Notes: generated by a model from the letters alone, not told the origin. A DNA stretch of 23,664 nt from Fibrobacter sp. UBA1765 (GCA_002314675.1 DCGZ01000104.1:1-23664); one strand, 5' to 3'. Positions 14,532 to 21,292 are shown, numbered from the stretch's first letter. Numbers and translations: made by a program.

Positions 14532-15197
14532 ATGGATATGGCAGAAGAAACGAATAATCAAGCAAAATCGTTAAAGGATGAATTGTTTCATGATTTGCAT
14601 GAGCAGTTTGCCATAAACCAGAATAAACATCTGGAAATCTTTTTCGGCTTAGTCGGAAGTTTTGTCGCCTTGTTTGGGGCCTTGGGGTACACTTACGCTC
14701 ATTGGGAATTCAATTTGCCTAATCAAGGAATGGTTTCTTCCTGCGCTAACTTATCTCAACTTTCAGTGAATTTAAAGGATTTACCTTATACAACGGCAAC
14801 TTTGTTTGGTGCAATTTTTATAACGAACTTGCTGTTTATGCTTATGATTCTTTTAGTGACGAATTTAGGGTGGAATTTTCGTCGTGACCAGGCTTTGAAT
14901 AATAAAATTAGAGAGTGTTCTTTGTCTTATGATGAATATAAAAGCTTTTTCCTTTCTTCAGGCTACGGACAAGAAACCGGTTGCATGCCTGGCTTGTATG
15001 AAATTGTATTCATGTTCGGTTTGCTTTGTCAATTGACCCTTTATTTGTTCACGGTATATGTAATTTCGGTTGCGAGAGATTGCGTGGACGTTTCTCTGCT
15101 GGGTATTGCGCTGTTGATTTTTGTGATGCCTGTAGCTCCGTTCGTAGAATGCCTCTATTATTATAAGCGCAGTATAAAACTTTTCTTTTCAAGGTGA
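14532..15197 (+). CDS. Four-helix membrane protein, tandem paralogue A
   Basis: I cannot name this 221-residue protein. A cytosolic amphipathic N-terminus (KDELFHDLHEQFAINQN, about 15-31) leads into hydrophobic segments at about 35-57, 90-112, 156-180 and 187-206. FRRDQALNNKIR (117-128) lies between the second and third, and a basic C-terminus ends the chain. The next gene encodes a paralogue sharing ELxHDLHxQFAxNQN, FRRDQxLNxKIR, PGLYxI and ECLY. The ATG at 14532 or 14538 could be used; neither has a good Shine-Dalgarno. The paired layout suggests a hetero-oligomeric membrane complex, possibly linked to the neighbouring secreted FISUMP proteins. Superficial likeness to small membrane effectors of defence systems is not strong enough to assert. 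Confidence 0.7.
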   Translation: MDMAEETNNQAKSLKDELFHDLHEQFAINQNKHLEIFFGLVGSFVALFGALGYTYAHWEFNLPNQGMVSSCANLSQLSVNLKDLPYTTATLFGAIFITNLLFMLMILLVTNLGWNFRRDQALNNKIRECSLSYDEYKSFFLSSGYGQETGCMPGLYEIVFMFGLLCQLTLYLFTVYVISVARDCVDVSLLGIALLIFVMPVAPFVECLYYYKRSIKLFFSR

Positions 15198-15199
15198 AA

Positions 15200-15829
15200 A
15201 TGAAATCAAATTATTTTGACGCAAAAGAACTGTTGCATGATTTGCATAGGCAGTTTGCGGAAAATCAGAATGCCGCAGCTGAGTTATTCGTTAAATTGCT
15301 TATAGCTTTGTTGGGACTGTTAGGTTCTTTGGGTTATGTGTATTCTCGTTGGGAAGGGAATATTTCATCGGTTGCAACCCAAAACAACGATTTCGTGTTT
15401 ACGACGAATACCTTGTATATGGCTTTTTTTGTTGATCAAATTCTTTTGTGCTTGATAGCTTTTTTGGTGATTCATTTTGGTGCTAGTTTTCGAAGAGATC
15501 AATTGTTGAATGCCAAAATTCGTTATGAAAGTATGGGAAACTCTCTTTACAAGTACTTCTTTAAAGAATATGGTGTGAATGTTGAATCTTTGCCTGGCTT
15601 GTATAGAATTTTCTTGAATTTTGTTGTGGTATTTCAAATTGTATTGATTCTGTTTTCTGTGTACTTATTTTTATATGGAAAATGTAATGTAGGTGAAATG
15701 ATTGTATTGAATTTGTTATGTGTGTTGCTGCCTATTTCGGAATGCCTATACAAGAAATGCAGAATAGGAAAATTAAAGAGACAGAAAATGGGGTTTGAAG
15801 TGTATAAAAAGAAAATGAATAAAAAGTGA
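15200..15829 (+). CDS. Four-helix membrane protein, tandem paralogue B
   Basis: A 209-residue paralogue of the preceding gene product. It has the same N-terminal helix (KELLHDLHRQFAENQN), membrane segments at about 28-50, 70-92, 136-160 and 165-182, the loop FRRDQLLNAKIR (98-109), and LPGLYRIF before the third helix. A strongly basic C-terminal tail (KLKRQKMGFEVYKKKMNKK) points to a cytosolic end. The ATG at 15200 has AAGG 5 nt upstream; a GTG at 15194 would overlap the preceding stop by 4 nt. Either way the two genes are translationally close and cotranscribed. The FISUMP gene starts only 20 nt downstream, so all three probably share one mRNA. Function unknown. Confidence 0.7.
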   Translation: MKSNYFDAKELLHDLHRQFAENQNAAAELFVKLLIALLGLLGSLGYVYSRWEGNISSVATQNNDFVFTTNTLYMAFFVDQILLCLIAFLVIHFGASFRRDQLLNAKIRYESMGNSLYKYFFKEYGVNVESLPGLYRIFLNFVVVFQIVLILFSVYLFLYGKCNVGEMIVLNLLCVLLPISECLYKKCRIGKLKRQKMGFEVYKKKMNKK

Positions 15830-15849
15830 ACTTATGTAGGAAGAAAACA

Positions 15850-17010
15850 ATGAAAATTGAAATAATGATGAAAAAAATCATAGTAATCGCAAGTATATTA
15901 GCCACATGTTCCATGGCGGGAACCCTTAAAGATTCCCGTGATGGTCAAACCTACAAGACCGTGCAGATTGGCAACCAGACATGGATGGCCGAGAATTTGA
16001 ATTATAAGGCTGGCGAGAGCAAGTGCTATGACAACAAGAAAAGCAATTGCAAAAAATATGGTCGCTTGTACACTTGGGATGAAGCTCTGAATGCTTGCCC
16101 AAGTGGCTGGCACTTGCCCAGTAAGGAGGAATTTGAGACTCTTTTGAGTAATGTTGGATTTTCAGGTAAGCAACGAGGTGAAAATTTGCGTGCTGCTAGT
16201 TGGGAAAATGGGGCGGACAAATTCGGATTTTCCGCTCTCCCTGCTGGCTACTACGACAGCCTCATCGAGAAGTTCAACCATTTGGGCTACACCACCTACT
16301 TTTGGTCTTCTACGGAGCGCGATAGCAACTTCGCCTACAACCTGTACATCAACGACACCATCGCGTACGTCAGCGACATCGGCATGAACTACGACGTTTA
16401 CTCGGTGCGTTGTCTCCAGTACTCTAACGAGGGTGGCGAAGCATCCTCGCAGCGCTCGGAGGCGCAGCCACCGAGCGGAACTTTAAAGGATTCCCGTGAT
16501 GGTCAAACCTACAAGACCGTGCAGATTGGCGACCAGACATGGATGGCCGAGAATTTGAATTATAAGGCTGGCGAGAGCAAGTGCTATGACAACAAGGAAA
16601 GCAATTGCAAAAAATATGGTCGCTTGTACACTTGGGATGAAGCTCTGAATGCTTGCCCAAGTGGCTGGCATTTGCCCAGCGAGGATGAGTTTGGGACGCT
16701 GCTGGCTACCGTAGGGGCTTCTAGCGGAGATGGATCAAATCTACGCGCTGCTAGTTGGGAAAATGGGGCGGACAAATTCGGATTTTCGGCTCTCCCTGCT
16801 GGCAGCTACGGCAGCTACAGCTACGGCACCTACTACGGCAGCTACGACAAGGAGTTCGGCTACGTTGGCCGCAACGCCAGCTTTTGGTCTTCTACGGAGG
16901 GCAGTGGCTACGGCGCTTACTACTTGGGCCTCGACGACAGCACCGCGGACGTCTTCAGCCGCGGTAAGGACTACGGTCGCTCCGTTCGTTGTCTCCAGGA
17001 CTCTAACTAA
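15850..17010 (+). CDS. Secreted protein with two tandem FISUMP domains
   Basis: The 386-residue product starts with a signal peptide (MKKIIVIASILATCSMAG core; ATG 15850 preceded by AGGAAG) and continues directly into two FISUMP domains, about 25-190 and 210-383. Each runs DSRDGQTYKTVQIG, WMAENLNY, a Cys pair, YGRLYTWDEALNACPSGWHLP, LRAASW, FGFSALPAG, a variable stretch, FWSSTE, a second variable stretch and a closing S-VRCLQ. This fold resembles C-type-lectin-like domains. A short Ser/Gly/Pro linker separates the copies. The first 192 nt of the domains (15931-16122 and 16489-16680) differ at only 3 positions, whereas the parts after PAG diverge sharply. It is likely displayed at the cell surface; the ligand is unknown. 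LATC might be a weak lipobox, in which case it would be a lipoprotein. Confidence 0.85.
   Translation: MKIEIMMKKIIVIASILATCSMAGTLKDSRDGQTYKTVQIGNQTWMAENLNYKAGESKCYDNKKSNCKKYGRLYTWDEALNACPSGWHLPSKEEFETLLSNVGFSGKQRGENLRAASWENGADKFGFSALPAGYYDSLIEKFNHLGYTTYFWSSTERDSNFAYNLYINDTIAYVSDIGMNYDVYSVRCLQYSNEGGEASSQRSEAQPPSGTLKDSRDGQTYKTVQIGDQTWMAENLNYKAGESKCYDNKESNCKKYGRLYTWDEALNACPSGWHLPSEDEFGTLLATVGASSGDGSNLRAASWENGADKFGFSALPAGSYGSYSYGTYYGSYDKEFGYVGRNASFWSSTEGSGYGAYYLGLDDSTADVFSRGKDYGRSVRCLQDSN
16105..16248 (+). repeat. Framework block shared with the second FISUMP gene
   Basis: Positions 16105-16248 match 17543-17686 (offset 1438 nt) with 5 differences in 144 nt, three of them clustered at the GKQ/GEV codons. 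The match ends exactly at the GGC before the variable stretch. Domain 1 of the first gene is thus a mosaic: its front half pairs with domain 2, its middle with the second gene. Confidence 0.8.
16249..16410 (+). other. Variable region 1 (FISUMP domain 1)
   Basis: Codons after GCTGGC to the closing cysteine segment. A 17-codon variable loop, then the constant TTTTGGTCTTCTACGGAG, then a second variable run of about 29 codons. Nearly all variable codons have the form NNC (TAC, GAC, AGC, ATC, AAC), unlike the AT-ending codons of the framework just before. Compare variable regions 2 and 3. Confidence 0.6.
16804..16983 (+). other. Variable region 2 (FISUMP domain 2)
   Basis: A longer 26-codon loop made largely of AGC, TAC and GGC codons (Gly/Ser/Tyr-rich), then the constant FWSSTE codons, then a second NNC-rich run ending at the SVRCLQ codons. 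The Tyr/Ser/Gly bias recalls binding surfaces of adaptive lectin-like or antibody-like proteins. Confidence 0.6.
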
Positions 17011-17034
17011 GGAAGCGCACTGCGCTATCTTAGC

Positions 17035-17103
17035 CAAGGCTTAGCGAAGCAAAGCCTTGAAGCTATCAAGAAGAACTACGCAGCGGTGCTGCGAAAGTTC
17101 TTC
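17035..17103 (+). terminator. Two consecutive hairpins after the first FISUMP gene
   Basis: Hairpin A, CAAGGCTT and AAGCCTTG (17035-17059), and hairpin B, GAAGAACT-A-CGCAGC with GCTGCG-AA-AGTTCTTC (17070-17103). A T run (ATTTTTTG) follows at 17113-17120. Hairpin B and the T run could form a terminator, although the 9-nt gap is long. Hairpin A recurs identically after the second FISUMP gene. Confidence 0.7.
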
Positions 17104-17218
17104 GGGGTGAAAATTTTTTGTTTGGTTATAAATATTGCTTATAGACGAAATTTACACCGTGGAAGGAACTTTTAAGTGCGTTTTTTGCTTAAGGATAAAT
17201 ATCTTACTGGAGATAAAA

Positions 17219-17866
17219 ATGAAATCAAAAATAATGAAAATGTTGGTTGCCGCTCTTGCAATGGCTTCTTTGGACCTGATGGGGTGCGAGGAAAAGGAGG
17301 CGGCGTATTCTGATAAACCAGAGAACATTACGGTGAAAGATGCTGATGGCCCAGTGAACATTACGGTGAAAGATGCTGATGGCAACGAGTACCCTACTGT
17401 GAAAATTGGCCAGCAGATATGGATGGCAAAGAACCTGAATGTGAACGTGCCTGGCTCCGAGTGCTACGAAAACTACCCTGCCTTCTGCGAAAAGTATGGC
17501 CGTCTGTACACCTGGGAGGCCGCAATGAAAGCTTGCCCTACTGGCTGGCACTTGCCCAGTAAGGAGGAATTTGAGACTCTTTTGATTAATGTTGGATTTT
17601 CAGGTGAGGTACGAGGTGAAAATTTGCGTGCTGCTAGTTGGAAAAATGGGGCGGACAAATTCGGATTTTCCGCTCTCCCTGCTGGCTTCTACTTCCGCTT
17701 CAGCAATGTGTTCCTCGATTTGGGCAACCTCACCTACTTTTGGTCTTCTACGGAGGACGGTAGCAACGACGCCTACAACCTGCTCGTCAGCAGCCACGAA
17801 GCGATCGTCCGCAGCAACTACTACGACAAGCTCAACAGGGCCTCGGTTCGTTGTCTCCAGGACTAA
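17219..17866 (+). CDS. FISUMP-domain lipoprotein
   Basis: The 215-residue product has a lipoprotein signal ending in LMGC. The ATG at 17219 has GGAG 6 nt upstream; the longer frame to 17135 has no support. After the lipid-anchor region comes a duplicated NITVKDADG unit (the DNA repeats with a 33-nt offset at 17324 and 17357), then one FISUMP domain. It shows IWMAKNLNVNV, YGRLYTWEAAMKACPTGWHLP, LRAASW, FGFSALPAG, a 17-codon variable loop, FWSSTE, a second variable run and the closing SVRCLQD. The front of the domain is clearly diverged from the two domains of the previous gene, while the middle is almost identical to domain 1 at the DNA level. Probably a surface-exposed binding protein; ligand unknown. 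Confidence 0.85.
   Translation: MKSKIMKMLVAALAMASLDLMGCEEKEAAYSDKPENITVKDADGPVNITVKDADGNEYPTVKIGQQIWMAKNLNVNVPGSECYENYPAFCEKYGRLYTWEAAMKACPTGWHLPSKEEFETLLINVGFSGEVRGENLRAASWKNGADKFGFSALPAGFYFRFSNVFLDLGNLTYFWSSTEDGSNDAYNLLVSSHEAIVRSNYYDKLNRASVRCLQD
17687..17847 (+). other. Variable region 3 (second FISUMP gene)
   Basis: A loop of 17 codons, the same length as variable region 1. Eleven codons differ from region 1, and in ten of these the third base is conserved. The constant FWSSTE codons and a second variable NNC-rich run with a one-codon length change follow. Confidence 0.6.
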
Positions 17867-17884
17867 AGCGATGGCGAGAGACGC

Positions 17885-18034
17885 ATAGACAAACTTGTTT
17901 GTCTATATGTCCGAGCATGAGCGTAGGCGCCTTGCGCCCTCAAACTAGGCACCCACCATCGGTGGGAGGCCTAGCCAAGGCTTAGCGAAGCAAAGCCTTG
18001 AAACACCCCCCCCCAGGGGTCAATCCCCCTGGGG
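17885..18034 (+). repeat. Array of five hairpins after the second FISUMP gene, last one a terminator
   Basis: Five consecutive stem-loops: ATAGACAAAC with GTTTGTCTAT (17885-17906); GGCGC-CTT-GCGCC (17926-17938); CTAGGC..CCCACC with GGTGGG..GCCTAG (17945-17974); CAAGGCTT with AAGCCTTG (17976-18000, the same as at 17035); and CCCCAGGGG with CCCCTGGGG (18011-18034) followed by CTTTGTTTTTT. The last is a strong rho-independent terminator facing the converging ATPase gene. The others are too many for termination alone. Confidence 0.8.
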
Positions 18035-18043
18035 CTTTGTTTT

Positions 18044-19168
18044 TTACAATCCCTTGAGCCATAGTGCAAAAAACTTGTCATAGACTACGTACCCTTTGGG
18101 AGTGTCCATCACAAATTCCTTGTCTAGCAAGTATTCCAGAGCGCGGTTTACGCTGCTTGCTGCCTTGAGCTTGTATTTGCCAATAAATGCACCTGCGTTG
18201 ATGTTTGCGGCGGTTCCTTCTTGAGCGATTGCCGTTAGCAAGTGATTTTGGTTTACCGTAAGTGAATTGAACAAGCGCTGGTAAGAATCCGTTTCGGAGT
18301 TGATGATTCGCAAAATGCAGTCGTTAATGTGTTTCTGCGAAATTTCTTCTGGATGCATTTCATGGAGGCGATTTAAAATGCTTTGCATATACCAGGTGTG
18401 ACCTTCGAGGCGCTCGTATAGGGCAGAAAAAATCTCACGAGGAAATTTGATTTCGGCTATTTTCATCCAGTGATTTGCAAATTCGTAATAGGCTTCTTCA
18501 GTAATTGCGTGAAGGTTGACAATTTCGGTGCTGCGATAGAACGGATGCTCCACGGAACTGAACATTTCTGACATCAGGTGATGCTTGCTGCCAGAAAAGA
18601 TGAAATGCACGTTGGGGCAAAATTGAATTTGGGAGCGAAGCAATGCTTCTACATTTTCGTCGTCATATTCTGCGATTTGCTGAAACTCGTCAATGGCGAT
18701 GAAACATTCCTTTTCTGAATTTTTTAGGTACGAAAAAATTTCTTCTAATGTGCGTTGGGTTTGCTGTGGCTGGAATTCAAGTGCAGATTGAGGGCTCCCT
18801 GAAATGGGGTCGGCGGATACAACAACTTTGCAACTTTTGAACGCCTGGATTGCCGTGTTCAACGCTTTCTTTCCGAGACTGTCCAACGTTCCTAAAACAG
18901 TTTTCCCGAACAGTGCGGTAAATTGCTCCAGGGACCTTGTCGGGAAAATGTCCATGTAAAAACAGGCTGCATTTTTGTTCTGCTCCTTTATTTTATTGAA
19001 GGCGTGTAGGATTAGACCTGTTTTACCCATGCGTCGAGGACTAAGCAATGTGATGTTTCGACCATTTTTGAGCGCAGAAATTAACAGGTCCGTTTCATCT
19101 TTGCGGTCGCAAAAATATTTCGGTCCACCATAGCCATACACAAAAAATGGATTTTCAGCTTTAATCAT
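18044..19168 (-). CDS. AAA-type ATPase of the ATPase_2/DUF234-like group
   Basis: The 374-residue P-loop ATPase opens with NPFFVYGYGGPKYFCDR, the family-typical lead-in. Walker A follows in SPRRMGKTG (43-51), Walker B in CFIAIDEF (155-162) and sensor 1 in FIFSGS (189-194). The C-terminal part (about 300-374) looks like a winged-helix unit. Such STAND-like ATPases are numerous in Bacteroidetes, Fibrobacter and archaea, and their roles are mostly unknown (regulation, mobile elements or conflict systems). No nuclease domain is seen. The ATG at 19168 lies just 4 nt after a TATATT-like box, implying a leaderless message. A double palindrome lies immediately upstream. Confidence 0.85.
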   Translation of the reverse strand: MIKAENPFFVYGYGGPKYFCDRKDETDLLISALKNGRNITLLSPRRMGKTGLILHAFNKIKEQNKNAACFYMDIFPTRSLEQFTALFGKTVLGTLDSLGKKALNTAIQAFKSCKVVVSADPISGSPQSALEFQPQQTQRTLEEIFSYLKNSEKECFIAIDEFQQIAEYDDENVEALLRSQIQFCPNVHFIFSGSKHHLMSEMFSSVEHPFYRSTEIVNLHAITEEAYYEFANHWMKIAEIKFPREIFSALYERLEGHTWYMQSILNRLHEMHPEEISQKHINDCILRIINSETDSYQRLFNSLTVNQNHLLTAIAQEGTAANINAGAFIGKYKLKAASSVNRALEYLLDKEFVMDTPKGYVVYDKFFALWLKGL

Positions 19169-19172
19169 GGCT

Positions 19173-19215
19173 CTAATATAACAAAATTACGCAAAATGCG
19201 TAACGCAAATTGCGT
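19173..19215 (-). promoter_or_regulatory. ATPase promoter with two adjacent palindromes
   Basis: TTACGCAAAATGCGTAA (19187-19203) is a 17-nt palindrome, directly followed by ACGCAAATTGCGT (19203-19215), a 13-nt palindrome sharing the core ACGCA..TGCGT. On the minus strand a TATATT box (19173-19178) lies next to the ATG, so a bound dimer pair would cover the upstream promoter region. This looks like a tandem operator, perhaps for autoregulation. Confidence 0.65.
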
Positions 19216-19232
19216 AAAATCTTGATGTTCTG

Positions 19233-19408
19233 TTTGCCGTGTAGAATCTGTCAAAAGGAGGGAAATTATCAATAAAAATGTTGCCGCAACGCTTGCGACC
19301 GGGGTAAATGTGCAAAAACCGCGTGACTATGCAGCGTTTTTACTGTGCTTGCTCATGAAATACTAATGAAAATTGCAAAAAAATGACTGTTTTTGAAAAT
19401 TTACTTGA
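19233..19408 (+). repeat. Duplicated regulatory cassette, copy 2
   Basis: 86 nt (19233-19318) match 14329-14414, and 22 nt (19387-19408) are identical to 14451-14472. Here the interval between the blocks is 68 nt instead of 36. TATATTTTG at 19421-19429 is a possible -7 box for the gene at 19456. The cassette lies between the divergent ATPase and GLUG-protein genes. Confidence 0.8.
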
Positions 19409-19455
19409 TTTTTTTTAACTTATATTTTGTGCTGTAATAAATCTGGAGAAATGCC

Positions 19456-21246
19456 ATGCGCAACTTGATTGCCTTTTTGCTTCTTTTGCCTCTAGCCTTG
19501 TTTGCTGCAGAGCTTGGCTCAAAAGAAAATCCGCTAACCATAGAATCTGTTGGCGATCTTGTCAAGTTCAGGAACGCTGTCAATGACAGTGGTCTGTACA
19601 AGGGCGTAAAACTTGCCAATGGTGCCGAGGGCTTGTTCTTTAAGCTAGAAGCAGACCTTGATCTCAAGGAACTTTGCGGCGCTTCAATAGGCAACTGGGA
19701 ACCGATCGGCCCGTTCGAAGGCAACTTTGATGGCGCAAACCACAAAATCTCAAATTTTTATTATGACGATGCGCTTACGCCGCTTTCAAGGGACGCATCC
19801 TTTTTTAGAACGGTATTCAATAACACAAAAGACACTCTCGTTTTTGAAAATGTCGAATTCGAAAATGCCTATATCCATTTAAGCAAATCAAGTAGTGGAT
19901 TTGGATTCTTTATTTCGCAGGTGATTACTGGGAATGTTCTTGTACGCAATGTTAAAATAGAACTTCACGCCATTATGGAAGCTGAAACTTCGGCGAACAC
20001 TGGGTATAGCGCCGGAGCTATCATGGTGAATACGCTCGGTTCCTGGACCGGGTTCTACAACAATGAAATCACCGGTACTTTTGAATTTTCGAATGGCGGC
20101 CTTTATGCCGGTGGCATTGTTGGGACCGCCGTAGGCCCGACTTCCTTTGAGGACAATACTGTAAATGTGAACTTCATTCTGAAAAAATCCAAGAACCCAA
20201 ATGTCGGAGGCCTTGCTGGGACCATTCTTTCTGATTACACGATGACCGGGAACAAAAACTATGGCTCAATCAAGATGGATGCTTGCGAAGGTTATTCGTT
20301 TATTGGTGGGCTGGTTGGTGCAAATCCAAGCCTTGTTTCAAAGAAGATTGTTTCTGATAACACAAATTATGGTGATATCACTTATTCTTCTGCACAAGGG
20401 GCCGTTGGCGGTTTGTATGGCTACATTTCCGGGAATTCCAACACGACTTTTGAAAAGTGCACAAATGAAGGTGGTATCACCGTAAACAAGCTTTCTGACA
20501 AGGATCTTGTTCAAGTCGGCGGTATCGCCGGAATTCTTGAAGTTTCTGCCGTAACTGATTTGGTAAATAACGGAAACATCACAGTTTCTGGCATTACGGG
20601 GGAACAGGATGTCGGTGGAATCGCTGGGTATGTAAGGCCTGGAGTTTCTAGCGTTACCCTGATAAATTCAACAAACAATGGCAACATTCTGGTTGATGGT
20701 GGTAGCGGAAATGTAAATGTTGCTGGCTTGATTGGAACGACTGCTGAAATTTCCTATGTGCGTTTGGTAGAATCAGAAAATGCCGGTGAAATTTCCGTAG
20801 AAAAACATGAAGGGCCGATTGTTCAGCAGAAACTTGCCGCAGTGCCGAATGGTACCATGCTTCTTGGAAAAGATGATGAAATTCTAGAAAATAGTAGTCA
20901 ACCTCAGGTAAGTTCTAGCTCCACAAATAATTCGAGCTCCAGTTCTTCAAGTGATTTGCAAAGTTCAAGCTCAAAAACTATTCAAAGCTCTAGCTCCACG
21001 ACAGGCATTGTAGCAAATGTTTCCAGGGTGAAATTTACTCGTAGTGGTAAATCCTTGTTTGTGGAATTATCTTCAAATTCTAAAAATGTCGAAGTGCAAG
21101 TTGTCGATGTCATTGGGCACAAAATTTCTGTTGATGTAAAGCGCTATGGAAATATTCTTGAACTGCAAGGTATTCCGCAAAACGGAATGTTTATTGTCCG
21201 CATAAAATCGGGCTCTTTAGACAAGCTGTTTGTTTTAAGGAATTAA
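19456..21246 (+). CDS. Large secreted GLUG-repeat protein with sorting-like C-terminus
   Basis: The 596-residue product has a Sec signal peptide (hydrophobic core AFLLLLPLALFA). A long beta-rich body (about 25-475) is built from GLUG-like repeats such as GGIVGTAVG, VGGLAGTILS, IGGLVGANPS, VGGLYGYISG, VGGIAGILE, VGGIAGYVRP and VAGLIGTTAE, alternating with NxGxI strands (NYGSI, NYGDI, NNGNI). This predicts a right-handed beta-solenoid. A serine-rich linker (about 479-518) joins it to a 75-residue C-terminal domain ending GMFIVRIKSGSLDKLFVLRN. The last part resembles the type IX secretion sorting domains of the FCB group. GLUG proteins are adhesins or surface proteins; a role in attachment to plant fibre is plausible but not shown. 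GGAG precedes the ATG by 5 nt. Confidence 0.8.
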   Translation: MRNLIAFLLLLPLALFAAELGSKENPLTIESVGDLVKFRNAVNDSGLYKGVKLANGAEGLFFKLEADLDLKELCGASIGNWEPIGPFEGNFDGANHKISNFYYDDALTPLSRDASFFRTVFNNTKDTLVFENVEFENAYIHLSKSSSGFGFFISQVITGNVLVRNVKIELHAIMEAETSANTGYSAGAIMVNTLGSWTGFYNNEITGTFEFSNGGLYAGGIVGTAVGPTSFEDNTVNVNFILKKSKNPNVGGLAGTILSDYTMTGNKNYGSIKMDACEGYSFIGGLVGANPSLVSKKIVSDNTNYGDITYSSAQGAVGGLYGYISGNSNTTFEKCTNEGGITVNKLSDKDLVQVGGIAGILEVSAVTDLVNNGNITVSGITGEQDVGGIAGYVRPGVSSVTLINSTNNGNILVDGGSGNVNVAGLIGTTAEISYVRLVESENAGEISVEKHEGPIVQQKLAAVPNGTMLLGKDDEILENSSQPQVSSSSTNNSSSSSSSDLQSSSSKTIQSSSSTTGIVANVSRVKFTRSGKSLFVELSSNSKNVEVQVVDVIGHKISVDVKRYGNILELQGIPQNGMFIVRIKSGSLDKLFVLRN

Positions 21247-21260
21247 TTTATCGCAGCATA

Positions 21261-21292
21261 AAAAACAGGGAAGTTTGAACTTCCCTGTTTTT
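21261..21292. terminator. Bidirectional terminator between converging genes
   Basis: A 15-bp perfect stem, AAAAACAGGGAAGTT with AACTTCCCTGTTTTT, and a 2-nt loop, continued by TTTT on the plus strand. On the minus strand the arms give a T run too (TTTTTATGC). It ends the GLUG-protein transcript and probably that of murA. Confidence 0.92.

Larger units (their letters stand above)
15931..16680 (+). repeat. Direct duplication of FISUMP framework DNA
   Basis: Positions 15931-16122 and 16489-16680 (offset 558 nt) differ at only 3 of 192 positions, two of which change the protein (N to D, K to E). The similarity drops abruptly at both ends. This indicates a recent duplication or gene conversion of the framework part of the domain. 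Confidence 0.85.

Noticed and set aside
14295..14561. N-terminal extension of the small hypothetical protein
   Set aside because: It crosses the duplicated non-coding cassette and the promoter of the divergent gene, while the ATG at 14294 has an excellent ribosome-binding site.
14532..15829. Toxin-antitoxin or holin-like pair
   Set aside because: The proteins are too long, are paralogous to each other and have four membrane helices each. No evidence supports toxicity or an antidote.
17011..17218. Template repeat or reverse transcriptase of a retroelement
   Set aside because: I looked between and around the FISUMP genes for an A-rich non-coding copy of the variable regions and for reverse-transcriptase motifs on both strands, and found neither in the window.
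17885..18034. CRISPR array
   Set aside because: The hairpins differ in sequence and there are no regularly spaced identical repeats or cas genes.
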